64,000 nucleotides of DNA from Lutispora sp041687175. GTDB taxonomy: Bacteria; Bacillota; Clostridia; Lutisporales; Lutisporaceae. The stretch lies in the NCBI RefSeq assembly GCF_041687175.1, contig NZ_JAWLCK010000003.1, positions 10,733 to 74,732 of the forward strand, in the 5' to 3' direction. The notes beneath the pieces were generated by a model that searched no databases, was not told the DNA's origin, and was given only the letters and a program-made list of their open reading frames with translations. Below are positions 44,171 to 53,614 of the stretch, one piece after another (position 1 is the stretch's first letter; each line of letters starts with the position of its first letter). Position numbers and translations under genes: made by a program.

Positions 44171-44677
44171 ATGAAGAATAGATTTTATAATGCTGTTATA
44201 TTTACTATTATAATAATTCTGTTTCTATCATCGGCGGTTCATGGAAACTCATCCTGGCACTGGGTGACTACAAGTCCTATGACGGTTTTGCCCTTCGCCA
44301 TTATATTTACACTTATTATTGAAACAACTTCTGTGGTTAAGGTTGGAAGTATGGCAGACACTAGAAAAGTACTGAAGGTTGTAGGTCTAGCAAATTTAAT
44401 GTCTTTTCTTGCACCATACTTGGAACGGGCATATAGATTCAGACCCGTAGCGGGAGGATTTTCTTTATCTGCTGCCTTTAATAAAGGGCCATATTATATG
44501 ATACTAAGCGGCTATCTATTCCTAACTATTCTTGTAGAATTACCAGTAGTATATTATTTTCTAAGCAAAGAAACGTCAAATAAAAAGAAATTAATTGCAG
44601 CAATTATTTTGTCTAACATCATAACCACCTTATTGGTGGCTGTTTGTGAGCGGATGATTTGTATTGGAAGATGGTAA
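44171..44677 (+). CDS. Hypothetical four-TM membrane protein
   Basis: This ~168-residue hydrophobic protein has four predicted TM helices. The second follows SPMTVLPFAIIFTLIIETTSVVKV, and the loop LAPYLERAYRFRPVAGGF precedes the third. No known family is recognised. ATG 44171 has GGGAGATTGGGG ahead; an earlier ATG at 44153 would add six residues. It sits between the unknown membrane protein and VanW, in the same direction and with an overlapping downstream frame, so it probably belongs to the same envelope unit. Confidence 0.75.
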   Translation: MKNRFYNAVIFTIIIILFLSSAVHGNSSWHWVTTSPMTVLPFAIIFTLIIETTSVVKVGSMADTRKVLKVVGLANLMSFLAPYLERAYRFRPVAGGFSLSAAFNKGPYYMILSGYLFLTILVELPVVYYFLSKETSNKKKLIAAIILSNIITTLLVAVCERMICIGRW

Positions 44678-44718
44678 AGTACTATATTATGTCTTGCACA
44701 TTTGGAGGTAGAGGTATA

Positions 44719-45567
44719 TTGATAAAATATAGCCATGACAAACTAGCAATGAGGCCTAAAGTCCGATCAAGGCTAAGAATCTTTCTTGGTAAAAAATATT
44801 ATACATATAGAAGGTATTTGGATTGGTACTTTGGACGGAAAAAGTATGCATCAACAAAGGATGATAATCTATTGCCCTATGTATATTTCAGCCACAAGAC
44901 TCCTACTCTGAGAAAGCTTAAAGATGTAGATATGTGGTATCAGTATAATAAGATTATCAATCTTAATATAGCCTTAAAGAGGCTTAATAATATAATTATA
45001 AAGCCAGGTGAAACATTTTCTTACTGGCGGATGATAGGTAAGCCCACCAAAAGGAAAGGCTATGTAGAAGGCATGGCTCTTTTTTATGGAGGATACAAAG
45101 CTGAAGTAGGAGGAGGTCTATGTCAATTATCCAATCTTATATATTGGATGACCTTGCATACTCCTTTAACAGTGACAGAGAGATATAGGCACAGCTATGA
45201 TGTTTTTCCTGATTCCAACAGGACTCAACCCTTTGGAAGCGGTGCAACATGCGTATACAACTATAGAGATTTGCAGATATACAATGGAACTGATGACATC
45301 TATCAGCTTCACTTGACCTTAAGCCAGGAAGAACTGGCAGGAGAATGGAGAACAGAGAAAGAACCTTGTTTTAAATATGAAGTATATGAAAAGGAACACT
45401 CAATTAGCCACGAATACTGGGGAGGTTACATAAGGCACAATGTAATATGCAGGAGATGCTATGATATGGATGGACAGTTGTTGAATGATGAGTTTATAAC
45501 AGAAAATCATGCTCTAATGATGTATCAACCTTTTCTGGAGGAATGTGCAAGTACCCGGCTTTTATAG
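44719..45567 (+). CDS. VanW family protein
   Basis: This ~283-residue protein has the VanW domain: KPGETFSYWRMIGKPTKRKGY, then GGGLCQLSNLIYWMTLHTPL, and ERYRHSYDVFPDSNRTQPFGSGATC. VanW was first seen in vancomycin-resistance clusters; its biochemical role is unknown. I choose TTG 44719, about 10 nt after GGAGG; ATG 44689 is an alternative. Its end overlaps the end of the converging LysE-type gene by 6 nt. It lies downstream of the LD-carboxypeptidase, consistent with a peptidoglycan-related role. Confidence 0.88.
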   Translation: MIKYSHDKLAMRPKVRSRLRIFLGKKYYTYRRYLDWYFGRKKYASTKDDNLLPYVYFSHKTPTLRKLKDVDMWYQYNKIINLNIALKRLNNIIIKPGETFSYWRMIGKPTKRKGYVEGMALFYGGYKAEVGGGLCQLSNLIYWMTLHTPLTVTERYRHSYDVFPDSNRTQPFGSGATCVYNYRDLQIYNGTDDIYQLHLTLSQEELAGEWRTEKEPCFKYEVYEKEHSISHEYWGGYIRHNVICRRCYDMDGQLLNDEFITENHALMMYQPFLEECASTRLL

Positions 45568-46146
45568 GAACAAGGAAACGGCAGAATATACAAGGAGCAA
45601 TGCCATAATAGTATTGACAACCCTCATATTTTTCACAAGGAATCTTTGGAACACAGAGCCGAACAATCCCCAGCAGCAATTTGATACAAATGCAGTAAAG
45701 GCTAGCAGCACAGCAAAGCCTGCAATTACTGGGGCAGACTTATAATAAGGTACTATGAAAGCAGAAACAGTTGTAATAGCATAAATGATACCCTTTGGAT
45801 TTACAAACTGGAGAAGCAATCCCCATATATACTTATTTGTGTTTTTTGTATTATCTTCCTCGCTATTGGGTTTGCTGGTATATGTTTTCCAGGCAAGCCA
45901 CAGTATATAAGCGGCACCAACATAAGTCATAATTGACTGAATAGATGGGATAAGATTGAAAAGTGTGATGCTAAAAAGGCCGCATAGAGTAAATATAATA
46001 AAAAAGCCTGTAAACACACCTGCATTAAATGGTATGCTTTTTTTAAATCCATATCGGCTGGCATTTGACATAGCCATTATATTATTAGGACCAGGTGTGA
46101 ATGTGGTAACGATTACATAGGATATAAAAGCTGGGATACTAGGCAT
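45562..46146 (-). CDS. LysE family translocator (amino acid exporter)
   Basis: This 194-residue protein has about six TM helices with the LysE/RhtB signature FTPGPNNIMAMSNASRYGF near the start and a later LQFVNPKGIIYAIT. It exports an amino acid such as cysteine, threonine or lysine. ATG 46146 has GGGGG 8 nt upstream. It is convergent with vanW, with 6 nt overlap, so no terminator lies between. Confidence 0.92.
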   Translation of the reverse strand: MPSIPAFISYVIVTTFTPGPNNIMAMSNASRYGFKKSIPFNAGVFTGFFIIFTLCGLFSITLFNLIPSIQSIMTYVGAAYILWLAWKTYTSKPNSEEDNTKNTNKYIWGLLLQFVNPKGIIYAITTVSAFIVPYYKSAPVIAGFAVLLAFTAFVSNCCWGLFGSVFQRFLVKNMRVVNTIMALLLVYSAVSLFL

Positions 46147-46388
46147 AATATTTACCCCCATATTTTTCAATAAATCTTTACTGATATTATATCAGATAAT
46201 TATGATTTGGTTATGTATTATTTTGCATATAAATAAATTTATTAATATATAAGGAATGAGAAGATATTAATGTTATAAAAGGAAATGATATAAAGATTGC
46301 TGATGTAAACAGCAGCGAAATGAAAAAGAGGCCATAGAAAAACTAAGCAGAGTTTGATAACTAGCATAAAATTAGGCAGGGATATTGA

Positions 46389-47018
46389 ATGGATAATATA
46401 AATAAGGTTATAGGAGCACTAAAATCCAATAGATTTCATGTCTGGTTTGCCAATGATAAAGCGGAAGCAGAGAGAATCTTCTGGGAAGAAATATTCTATG
46501 TGGCAAATCCAAAGGTAGTCGCCTGGGGAGATTCCCTCACGCTCCATTTATTGAAAATTATACCCAGAATCAAAGAGATGGAGGATGTTGAGCTGATTGA
46601 AACCTTTGGCAAGGATTTGACTTGGAGAGAACAGATATATAATCGCAAGAAAGCATTATCCAGTGATATGTTTTTGACAGGAACCAATGCAGTTACTGTT
46701 AAGGGGCAGCTGGTGAATGTTGATATGATAGGCAACAGGGTTGCAGGAATTGCATTCGGTCCTAAAAATGTGGTTATATTTATTGGGGTCAACAAGATAG
46801 TAGCTAATCTTGATGAAGCAATGGATAGGATCAAATCCACCGCTGCGCCTATGAATGCAATTCGCCATACAGACCTGAAAACTCCCTGCCAGGTGACTGG
46901 AAAATGTATGGATTGCAGCAGTCCTCAGAGACTATGCAATACCTGGACCATAACCGAGAAATCCTATCCTGTAGGAAGAATAAAGATAATATTGATAAAT
47001 GAAGCCCTTGGATACTAA
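46389..47018 (+). CDS. LUD domain protein (lactate-utilisation LutC/DUF162-like)
   Basis: This 209-residue protein has the LUD fold. An N-terminal helix is followed by VVAWGDSLTLHLL, LTGTNAVTVKGQLVNVDMIGNR and FGPKNVVIFIGVNKIV. A C-terminal cysteine group, PCQVTGKCMDCSSPQRLCN, is typical of the clostridial subgroup and may bind Fe-S or zinc. No lutA or lutB gene is adjacent, so a role in lactate oxidation is not supported here. Upstream (46147-46388) I see only an AT-rich stretch with possible coding debris. Confidence 0.88.
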   Translation: MDNINKVIGALKSNRFHVWFANDKAEAERIFWEEIFYVANPKVVAWGDSLTLHLLKIIPRIKEMEDVELIETFGKDLTWREQIYNRKKALSSDMFLTGTNAVTVKGQLVNVDMIGNRVAGIAFGPKNVVIFIGVNKIVANLDEAMDRIKSTAAPMNAIRHTDLKTPCQVTGKCMDCSSPQRLCNTWTITEKSYPVGRIKIILINEALGY

Positions 47019-47092
47019 TATTATCTCTATGGCAACGTGTCAGAAAAATGATATAATATATCTGAAAAACTAATGGATTTATGGAGGATAAT

Positions 47093-47488
47093 ATGTTTTT
47101 CATAGGTATATTTGGAATACAGAACAAAGAAAAAGAAATAAAATATTTAAATAATATATCCTGTAACAGTTGCAATAGTGAATCAGGAGCAAAGCTTATA
47201 AAAAGCTACAATTTCTTTCACTTTTTCTTTATACCTCTATTCAAATGGAATGAGAAATATTATGTCATATGCAGCAACTGCAGTGGAATATTTGAAATAC
47301 CACAGGAAAAAGGGAAGAGGATTGAAAATGGAGAAGATGTGGAGATAACATATTGGGATCTGAAGACTGTTGAAACCGGGCATTACAATTATGGCTATAC
47401 AGCAGGCAGCAAATGTTCCCATTGTGGCAGAACAGTAGAACCTCACTTTGAATATTGTCCGTACTGTGGAGCAAGGCTTAGAAACTAA
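47093..47488 (+). CDS. Zinc-ribbon protein
   Basis: This 131-residue protein has three zinc-ribbon-like cysteine pairs: CNSCN near residue 25, CSNCSGIFEIP near 60 and a C-terminal double pair CSHCGRTVEPHFEYCPYCG. The middle contains aromatic NFFHFFFIPLFKWNEKYYV, seen in small zinc-ribbon proteins of Firmicutes. Function unknown. ATG 47093 has GGAGG just upstream. It converges on the MATE gene across a hairpin. Confidence 0.85.
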   Translation: MFFIGIFGIQNKEKEIKYLNNISCNSCNSESGAKLIKSYNFFHFFFIPLFKWNEKYYVICSNCSGIFEIPQEKGKRIENGEDVEITYWDLKTVETGHYNYGYTAGSKCSHCGRTVEPHFEYCPYCGARLRN

Positions 47489-47490
47489 TT

Positions 47491-47513
47491 AGGCAGGGGA
47501 ATTTCCCCTGCCT
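47491..47513. terminator. Hairpin between converging genes
   Basis: AGGCAGGGGAA (47491-47501) and TTCCCCTGCCT (47503-47513) form an 11-bp GC-rich stem between the zinc-ribbon and MATE genes. T runs are absent, so it is a probable but not textbook bidirectional terminator. Confidence 0.55.
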
Positions 47514-48864
47514 ATACTAATGTCTTATCATATATATTCTTTTTCTTATAGAGCACTACATTGAATAGGAATCTGAATACTAAATCTATGCACATTACTA
47601 CCCATATACCTACTATAGGGAGCTTTAAAAGATAAACTACTACTAAGGTGAAAGGTACTCTGATACCCCAAAGTCCTGTACCGGCTACCAACATGGGGAT
47701 GTTGGTGTAACCTGCACCCCTCATGGCTCCTACCAATACATGAGAAGCATTCTGTGGCATCTGGACCAAACCCATGAGAATGAGATATATGGCTCCTAAG
47801 CTTATTACTTCAGGGTTATCTGTAAGTAAAGCCATCATGGTTTTAGGGAAGAACACCAGTATTGTTACACTAATGGATGTTATGGCCATAGAACCTTTCA
47901 TTATTTGCTTCAGGTATATTTTAGCAAGCTTTTTATCGCCAGCTCCTAATGCCTGTCCTATGAAGGCGGTTGCAGCTATTCCAAAGCCTACAGACGGCAT
48001 ATAGGATATGGATTCTGCCTGAAGTCCTAGCTGATGAGCTGCAAAAGCTGTTTCACCATAGGTAAGAATAGATCTGGTAAGTATTATTGCAGCCAATTGC
48101 CAGAACATGGACTCCATGGAAGTAGGAAGTCCCACTCTGTAGACAGACTTTATTTGTGCCAAATCAATGCGGAAGAAGTCCTTATTTAAATATGAATTTA
48201 GTATTCCATTCTTATTCAACAATACATACAAGCCAATCATACAAGCAGCAACCTGTGATAAGGCAGTTGCTATAGCTGCACCTTTGATACCCATAGGCTT
48301 AAAGCCTAAATTGCCGAATATCAATAGATAACCTAAGACTATATTTATTATATTCATGATCATGGTTATGATCATGGGTGTTTTTGCATTGCCCATACCC
48401 TGGAGCACGCCTCCGATTACCAGCATAACGGCAAGAAAGGGCAAACCAAAGGAAACAGTTCTAATATATGTATTTGCACTATCCAATAGTTCAGGGCTTG
48501 GATCAAATATGCGCAGCAAATCAGATGAAAAAACATATATTCCAGCTTGAAGCAACAGTACTAAAATCACTACTGATATTATGGTCTGCTGTATTACATG
48601 CTTCATCTTTTCTGGTTCTTTAGCACCATAGTATTGAGAAACAAACACTGATGCACCTGTTGTTATGCCTTTAAAAAGTGCCCAGACCATCTGTGTTATT
48701 CGTTGGCTTATACCTAGGGCACTTACGGCTATTACATCAATTCTGCCGATAAATCCCATCATAACCAAGCCTGCAGACATTTGAAGAACTCCTTCAAAGG
48801 CTACAGGCAGGATCATTGAAATAATTCTTTTATTTATAAGCTTTATATCATATTTTTCAGTCAT
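47512..48864 (-). CDS. MATE family efflux transporter
   Basis: This ~450-residue protein has twelve TM helices and belongs to the MATE (DinF/NorM) family of Na+- or H+-driven drug exporters. It opens KLINKRIISMILPVAFEGVLQMSAGLV, and the second half contains VGLPTSMESMFWQLAAIILTR. ATG 48864 has GGGAG 8 nt upstream; ATG 48879 does not. Single gene. The upstream region to 49107 holds no supported gene. Confidence 0.94.
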   Translation of the reverse strand: MTEKYDIKLINKRIISMILPVAFEGVLQMSAGLVMMGFIGRIDVIAVSALGISQRITQMVWALFKGITTGASVFVSQYYGAKEPEKMKHVIQQTIISVVILVLLLQAGIYVFSSDLLRIFDPSPELLDSANTYIRTVSFGLPFLAVMLVIGGVLQGMGNAKTPMIITMIMNIINIVLGYLLIFGNLGFKPMGIKGAAIATALSQVAACMIGLYVLLNKNGILNSYLNKDFFRIDLAQIKSVYRVGLPTSMESMFWQLAAIILTRSILTYGETAFAAHQLGLQAESISYMPSVGFGIAATAFIGQALGAGDKKLAKIYLKQIMKGSMAITSISVTILVFFPKTMMALLTDNPEVISLGAIYLILMGLVQMPQNASHVLVGAMRGAGYTNIPMLVAGTGLWGIRVPFTLVVVYLLKLPIVGIWVVMCIDLVFRFLFNVVLYKKKNIYDKTLV

Positions 48865-49107
48865 TGTTCTGTCTCCCATAAATGCAATATTTCCATTTCA
48901 TTATACCACCTGTTTTATAACATGTACAATGTATATGAAGTATTCAAAAATACTACAAGACCATAGACACAACAAGAGGAACCTATTATCACATATAGTC
49001 GAATATTGACTTATATCCTAAGTTTACATAGAATAGAGACAATAGGCATTATATAGCAAAACGGGGTAGTACATATTATGAAATACAAAGAAAAATGGAG
49101 GATAAGG

Positions 49108-49499
49108 ATGAAGAAACTATATGCAATATTTTTAGCATTAATCATGGTAGTGACAATGAATGTATCTATAGCTTTTGCAGCATCATCGCCGATATTGACC
49201 ATTTTGGAGGTTCTAAATGGGATGTTTTAAATGCAGTTACCAGGACAAATGATGGAGGCTATGTAGCAGTTGGCAATCCTCCTCTAGAAATGATGATATG
49301 GAAGGGATCAATAGAGGCCAAGCACAATATGTCGAATGTTATGGTGAATGGTGTGCCAATAAGTGTGAATGCCTATAGTATAAACGGAAACAATTATTTT
49401 AAGTTGAGAGATGTGGCTTCTGCTATGAACTTTGGTGTGGGCTGGGATGGCACAACTAATACAATAACCATTAATACCAACGTAGGATATACGAATTGA
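49108..49499 (+). pseudogene. Remnant of a secreted protein with a copper-amine-oxidase-N-like (stalk) domain
   Basis: ATG 49108, with GGAGG 6 nt ahead, starts a clean signal peptide (KKLYAIFLALIMVVTMNVSIAFA) that stops at 49228-49230 in that frame. In another frame the sequence continues with FGGSKWDVLNAVTRTNDGGYVAVG, a fragment of a beta-propeller-like repeat. MVNGVPISVNAYSINGNNYFKLRDVASAMNFGVGWDG and a TAA-like end then give a typical stalk domain. The parts belong together, but a frameshift and probably an internal deletion separate them, leaving ~130 codons of a protein that should be several hundred residues long. Confidence 0.75.
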
Positions 49500-49591
49500 A
49501 GTATATTTAATTTAGCGAGGGATTCAAGCTCTACTGAATGTTAGAAGAGTCGGTGTTAACATACATCATTACAGATAAAAGGAGAAAAGAT

Positions 49592-49951
49592 ATGAGTTTT
49601 GTTGAAGCAATTTCCAGATTTATAGTTGGTGGAACCTTGGTTCTGATAGTTAGCTGGATGGGGAAGATGAAAAATCCTTATATTTCTGGTATGATAGTTT
49701 TATTTCCTGTAGTAACACTAGTAGGCTATTACTTTTTATCACTATCGATAGATGGACAGGCATTGCAGAAAGTTGTTCTCGTCAGCATGTTGGCCCTGCC
49801 TACAACCATAGCTTTCCTGGGAACTGTTTATTTTACCATTGCAAGGATGCCTGCAGTAAAATCTTTAGCTTTAGGTCTATTGGGTTGGCTGATTGCAGCA
49901 GCACTGATTATAGCATTGGACAAATGGTTTCTTCATATAATGTTTAAATAA
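49592..49951 (+). CDS. GlpM/DUF3147-like membrane protein
   Basis: This 119-residue protein has four predicted TM helices. The segment RFIVGGTLVLIVSWMGKMKNPYISGMIVLFPVVTLVGYYF resembles GlpM family proteins, small membrane proteins of unknown function linked in Pseudomonas to glycerol metabolism and alginate. ATG 49592 follows AAAGGAGAA. The upstream in-frame ATG at 49538 lacks a site. It is followed by a good terminator. Confidence 0.82.
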   Translation: MSFVEAISRFIVGGTLVLIVSWMGKMKNPYISGMIVLFPVVTLVGYYFLSLSIDGQALQKVVLVSMLALPTTIAFLGTVYFTIARMPAVKSLALGLLGWLIAAALIIALDKWFLHIMFK

Positions 49952-49970
49952 CATTTATATTTTACTATTC

Positions 49971-50019
49971 AAATGCACTCCGAATGTTAGAAAAACTCTA
50001 ATATTCAGGGTGCATTTTT
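49971..50019 (+). terminator. Rho-independent terminator
   Basis: A 21-bp stem with one mismatch and two wobbles (49971-49991 with 49997-50017), followed by T5, lies 20 nt after the GlpM-like gene. Confidence 0.8.
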
Positions 50020-50206
50020 AGAAAACATACAATATGCAAAACTTATATAGTAAAATAAAACTAAGCTACCAAAAAGAGTTTTAAGGAGCATATTGAAAAG
50101 GCAAATCAGCGGGGAGATTTTACAAAAAGAATACTTTTGAAGGAAGTAATTGATGAATTGGAAGGAAGAAGTTATGAACTCTGAAGGAAGTAGAAAGGAA
50201 ATTAAA

Positions 50207-51316
50207 ATGTTTGAGATAAAGGGCAAATATAATAATGCAATTGTATATACTGTTAATCTGGAACCTGGAGCTGCTGAACAGATTAAGGCTCTATGCGATC
50301 AGGAATTTGTGAAGAACAGCAAAATCCGTATAATGCCTGATGTTCACAGCGGAATAGGTTGTACTATTGGGACTACCATGACCATTGAGGATAAAGTGGT
50401 TCCTAATCTTGTAGGTGTTGACATTGGTTGCGGCATGGAGGTCGTAAAGCTTGAAAATAGTCGTATTGAACTTCAGAAACTTGACAAGCTAATTTATAAC
50501 AAAATACCATGTGGGTTTAGCATAAGAGATAAGGAGCACAGATTTAATGATGAAATAGACCTGAACCAGCTTAAGTGCAAGGATAAAGTCAATTTAAAAA
50601 GAGCAAGGCTCAGTATCGGTACACTAGGGGGAGGAAACCATTTTATAGAAGTAGATAAGGATAGTGAAGGCAGTCTATACTTGGTCATTCATTCCGGCAG
50701 CCGACATTTAGGTAAAGAGGTGGCAAGTCTTTACCAGGAAGAAGCCTATAAATCATTAAACAAGTACTCAAAATCAGATATACCTAAAGCTTTAGCCTAT
50801 GTTGCAGGAGAGCTTTTTGATGATTATATCCATGATATGAAAATAGTTCAAAGGTTTGCTGACCTGAACCGAAAAGCCATGGCCCAGGAAATAATAAAAG
50901 GTATGAAGCTTAAGGTTGCATCAAGCTTTACAACTATTCACAACTATATAGATACAGAAAACATGATTTTGAGGAAAGGTGCCGTATCTGCACAAAGAGG
51001 CGAGATTCTATTGATACCAATAAATATGAGAGATGGAAGCTTAATTTGCATAGGTAAAGGAAATCCGGAATGGAATTTTTCAGCACCCCATGGAGCAGGT
51101 CGGATTATGAGCCGAAGACAAGCTAAGAGTTCTCTTACTCTGACTCAATTTAAAGAGACTATGAAAGACATATATACCACATCTGTAAACAAGGATACTC
51201 TGGACGAATGTCCTCTGGCCTATAAGCCTATGGAAGAGATAGTTGACAATATAGGCGATACGGTAGAAATTATAGATAATATAAAGCCTATATATAATTT
51301 TAAGGCAGCAGAATAA
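50207..51316 (+). CDS. RtcB family RNA ligase
   Basis: This ~369-residue protein has the RtcB active site. MPDVHSGIGCTIGTTMTI is followed by VGVDIGCGMEV (metal-binding Asp and Cys), GTLGGGNHFIEV (His ligand), HSGSRHLG and FSAPHGAGRIMSRRQA, whose His takes the guanylate. RtcB joins 2',3'-cyclic phosphate or 3'-phosphate RNA ends to 5'-OH ends with Mn2+ and GTP. It is shorter than E. coli RtcB (408). ATG 50207 has AAGGAA 7 nt upstream; the longer frame from 50150 is unlikely. No archease or rtcA gene is adjacent, so it is probably a stand-alone RNA repair enzyme. Confidence 0.93.
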   Translation: MFEIKGKYNNAIVYTVNLEPGAAEQIKALCDQEFVKNSKIRIMPDVHSGIGCTIGTTMTIEDKVVPNLVGVDIGCGMEVVKLENSRIELQKLDKLIYNKIPCGFSIRDKEHRFNDEIDLNQLKCKDKVNLKRARLSIGTLGGGNHFIEVDKDSEGSLYLVIHSGSRHLGKEVASLYQEEAYKSLNKYSKSDIPKALAYVAGELFDDYIHDMKIVQRFADLNRKAMAQEIIKGMKLKVASSFTTIHNYIDTENMILRKGAVSAQRGEILLIPINMRDGSLICIGKGNPEWNFSAPHGAGRIMSRRQAKSSLTLTQFKETMKDIYTTSVNKDTLDECPLAYKPMEEIVDNIGDTVEIIDNIKPIYNFKAAE

Positions 51317-51382
51317 AGGGTTGTAATTAACATAATACTATGTTTTGCTATATAAAAATGAGAGAAACAAGGAGGAATATAA

Positions 51383-52543
51383 ATGAATTTTGATGCATTG
51401 ATAGACAGAAGAAATACTGATTGCATTAAATGGGATGGATTAAAAGAAGCTTATGGACGAGATGATATCTTACCTCTTTGGATTGCAGATATGGATTTCG
51501 TATCCAGCCCAAAGATAATAGAAGCAATGATAGGTAGAGCCAATCATGGAGTTTTTGGTTATCCTTTGGCTTCAGCCAAGATATTTGAACCCTTTATAGA
51601 ATGGAATAAAAGGAGAAACAACCTGAACATAGACCAGGAATGGATACTTACCTGCCCTGGAGTTGTAACTGCATTTACCCTTGGTATACATGCCTATACA
51701 AAAGAGGGTGATAAGGTTATGATACAGACTCCAGTTTACCCTCCTTTTCACTCCAGTGTGAAAAATAACAACAGAATCATGATAGAAAATGAGCTAATCG
51801 AAAAAGAAGGTTATTACACCATAGATTTTGAAGACTTTGAAAAAAAGATAAGGGAAAACAATATAAAGCTGTTTATACTGTGCAATCCCCATAACCCGGT
51901 GGGAAGAGTCTGGAGAAAAGAAGAACTGGAGAAGATGGCGGAAATATGTCTCAAATATGATGTAAAAATATTTTCTGACGAGATACATTCTGATCTCATA
52001 TTAAAAGGCTATAAGTTCAATTCTATTCTGTCCTTGGACGAAAAATACAAAAAGATTATAATCGCAGCCACAGCTCCTAGTAAAACCTTCAATATAGCAG
52101 GTCTTACTTCTTCCATGGTGCTGATACCTGATGAGGATATGAGGGAGGTATATAGTAAAGTCAGCCAAAGCTTGAGTATAGGATTGCTTAATATATTTGG
52201 ACTTACGGCAATAGAAGCGGCATATAAGCATGGAGAAGAATGGCTGGAGGAAGTAATGAGTTATATAGAAGATAATTTTGATTACATGATAAGTTTCATA
52301 AAAGAAAACATGCCCAATGTTAAATGTAGGAAACCGGAGGCAACATACTTAGGATGGTTGGACTTCAGGAAAATATTTACAAAGCAGGATGAGCTGGATG
52401 ATTTTTTAATAAATAGAGCTAAGGTGGCATTAAATAGTGGAATAACCTTTGGAAAGAAAGGAGAAGGGTTTGTAAGAATAAACCTGGGATGCCCAAGAAC
52501 CATATTGGAGGAAGCCCTCAAAAGAATCAAAAATGCACTATAG
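51383..52543 (+). CDS. MalY/PatB family PLP-dependent cystathionine beta-lyase/aminotransferase
   Basis: This 386-residue fold-type I PLP enzyme opens FDALIDRRNTDCIKWD and has LPLWIADMDFVSSP, typical of MalY/PatB. LCNPHNPVGRVW and FSDEIHSDLIL follow, and the Schiff-base lysine lies in APSKTFNIAGL. It cleaves C-S bonds of cystathionine or cysteine conjugates, giving pyruvate, ammonia and a thiol. AAGGAGG precedes the ATG. It lies downstream of the RtcB gene and upstream of an EamA exporter, with no clear operon. Confidence 0.94.
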   Translation: MNFDALIDRRNTDCIKWDGLKEAYGRDDILPLWIADMDFVSSPKIIEAMIGRANHGVFGYPLASAKIFEPFIEWNKRRNNLNIDQEWILTCPGVVTAFTLGIHAYTKEGDKVMIQTPVYPPFHSSVKNNNRIMIENELIEKEGYYTIDFEDFEKKIRENNIKLFILCNPHNPVGRVWRKEELEKMAEICLKYDVKIFSDEIHSDLILKGYKFNSILSLDEKYKKIIIAATAPSKTFNIAGLTSSMVLIPDEDMREVYSKVSQSLSIGLLNIFGLTAIEAAYKHGEEWLEEVMSYIEDNFDYMISFIKENMPNVKCRKPEATYLGWLDFRKIFTKQDELDDFLINRAKVALNSGITFGKKGEGFVRINLGCPRTILEEALKRIKNAL

Positions 52544-52639
52544 GGTCCAATATATCTAGACTATCAGTGCTATAAAAAGATATAATTGATATGGCTAAAT
52601 TTTTCGATGTAAATAAAGAGGAAGAGGGCGAGAAACTTC

Positions 52640-53533
52640 ATGGGAACACATATTGGAGAAATAGCTGCTCTGCTTACAGCAATATGCTGGACGCTTAATG
52701 CAGTTGCCTTTGAGTCTGCAGGTAAAAAGGTAGGCTCCTTGTCGGTGAATTATATAAGATTATTTATAGCTTTCTTTTTACTAAGCATATGTTCCTTTGT
52801 TACAAGGGGGTTAGCTTTTCCCACTGACGCAACGGGGCATACCTGGTTTTGGCTTTTAATATCAGGTTTGATGGGTTTTGTTTTAGGAGATATGTTTCTT
52901 TTTCAAGCCTATGTGGAAATTGGTTCAAGGATATCCTTGCTTATTATGTCAGCAGCACCTCCAATAACTGCATTAGTGGGATTTTTAATTATGGGAGAAA
53001 GGATTTCACTTCTGGGCTTAGTTGGAATGTTTACCACCATGGTGGGTATATGCGTTGTAATATTAAGCAGGAATCCTGCAGAGAATAAAGTTCAGTTCAA
53101 TCGTCCGGTAAGAGGACTTGTATATGCTTGCTTAGGAGCATTAGGACAAGCTTTTGGTCTTATACTCAGCAAACATGGTATGGGATCCTATCATCCCTTT
53201 GCAGCTACACAGATAAGGCTCATTGCTGCATTCATAGGATTTACGATTATTATAACAGTTAGACATAAATGGCCTGAAATAAGAGCTGCCTTTGATGACA
53301 GAAAAGCTATAGGTGAAATAGCAATAGGAGCCATATTCGGGCCTTTTATAGGAGTTACATTCTCTTTGCTGGCAGTTCAATATACTGCTACGGGAATCGT
53401 TTCGTCCATAAGTTCCATATCACCGGTGTTGATAATACCAGCTTCAATTACCATATTTAAAGAAAAAGTTCTGCCTAAGGAAATACTGGGGGCTGTTATT
53501 TCTATAGTAGGAGTAATTTTACTTTTCCTATAA
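52640..53533 (+). CDS. EamA/DMT family transporter
   Basis: This 297-residue protein has ten TM helices in two EamA repeats. The first begins IGEIAALLTAICWTLNAVAFE, the second RPVRGLVYACLGALGQAFGLILSK. It is a drug/metabolite transporter superfamily member, likely an exporter of amino acids or metabolites; the substrate is unknown. It ends with the usual GAVISIVGVILLFL helix. Single gene. Confidence 0.92.
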   Translation: MGTHIGEIAALLTAICWTLNAVAFESAGKKVGSLSVNYIRLFIAFFLLSICSFVTRGLAFPTDATGHTWFWLLISGLMGFVLGDMFLFQAYVEIGSRISLLIMSAAPPITALVGFLIMGERISLLGLVGMFTTMVGICVVILSRNPAENKVQFNRPVRGLVYACLGALGQAFGLILSKHGMGSYHPFAATQIRLIAAFIGFTIIITVRHKWPEIRAAFDDRKAIGEIAIGAIFGPFIGVTFSLLAVQYTATGIVSSISSISPVLIIPASITIFKEKVLPKEILGAVISIVGVILLFL

Positions 53534-53614
53534 TAGGAAATGGTATAATAAGCTCTATATATGACATCATGATGTAAAATAATATATAGATAGAAATACA
53601 AGGGGGTAAATGCT

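Noticed and set aside
46250..46388. Possible decayed coding fragment upstream of the LUD gene (frame around 46262-46336)
   Set aside because: A stretch of about 20 codons looks protein-like, but it has a stop upstream, no start codon and no recognisable family.
50065..50184. 39-codon open stretch between the GlpM-like terminator and RtcB with plausible amino acid content
   Set aside because: No ATG, GTG or TTG start in frame and no known family; it may be a gene remnant but cannot be supported.
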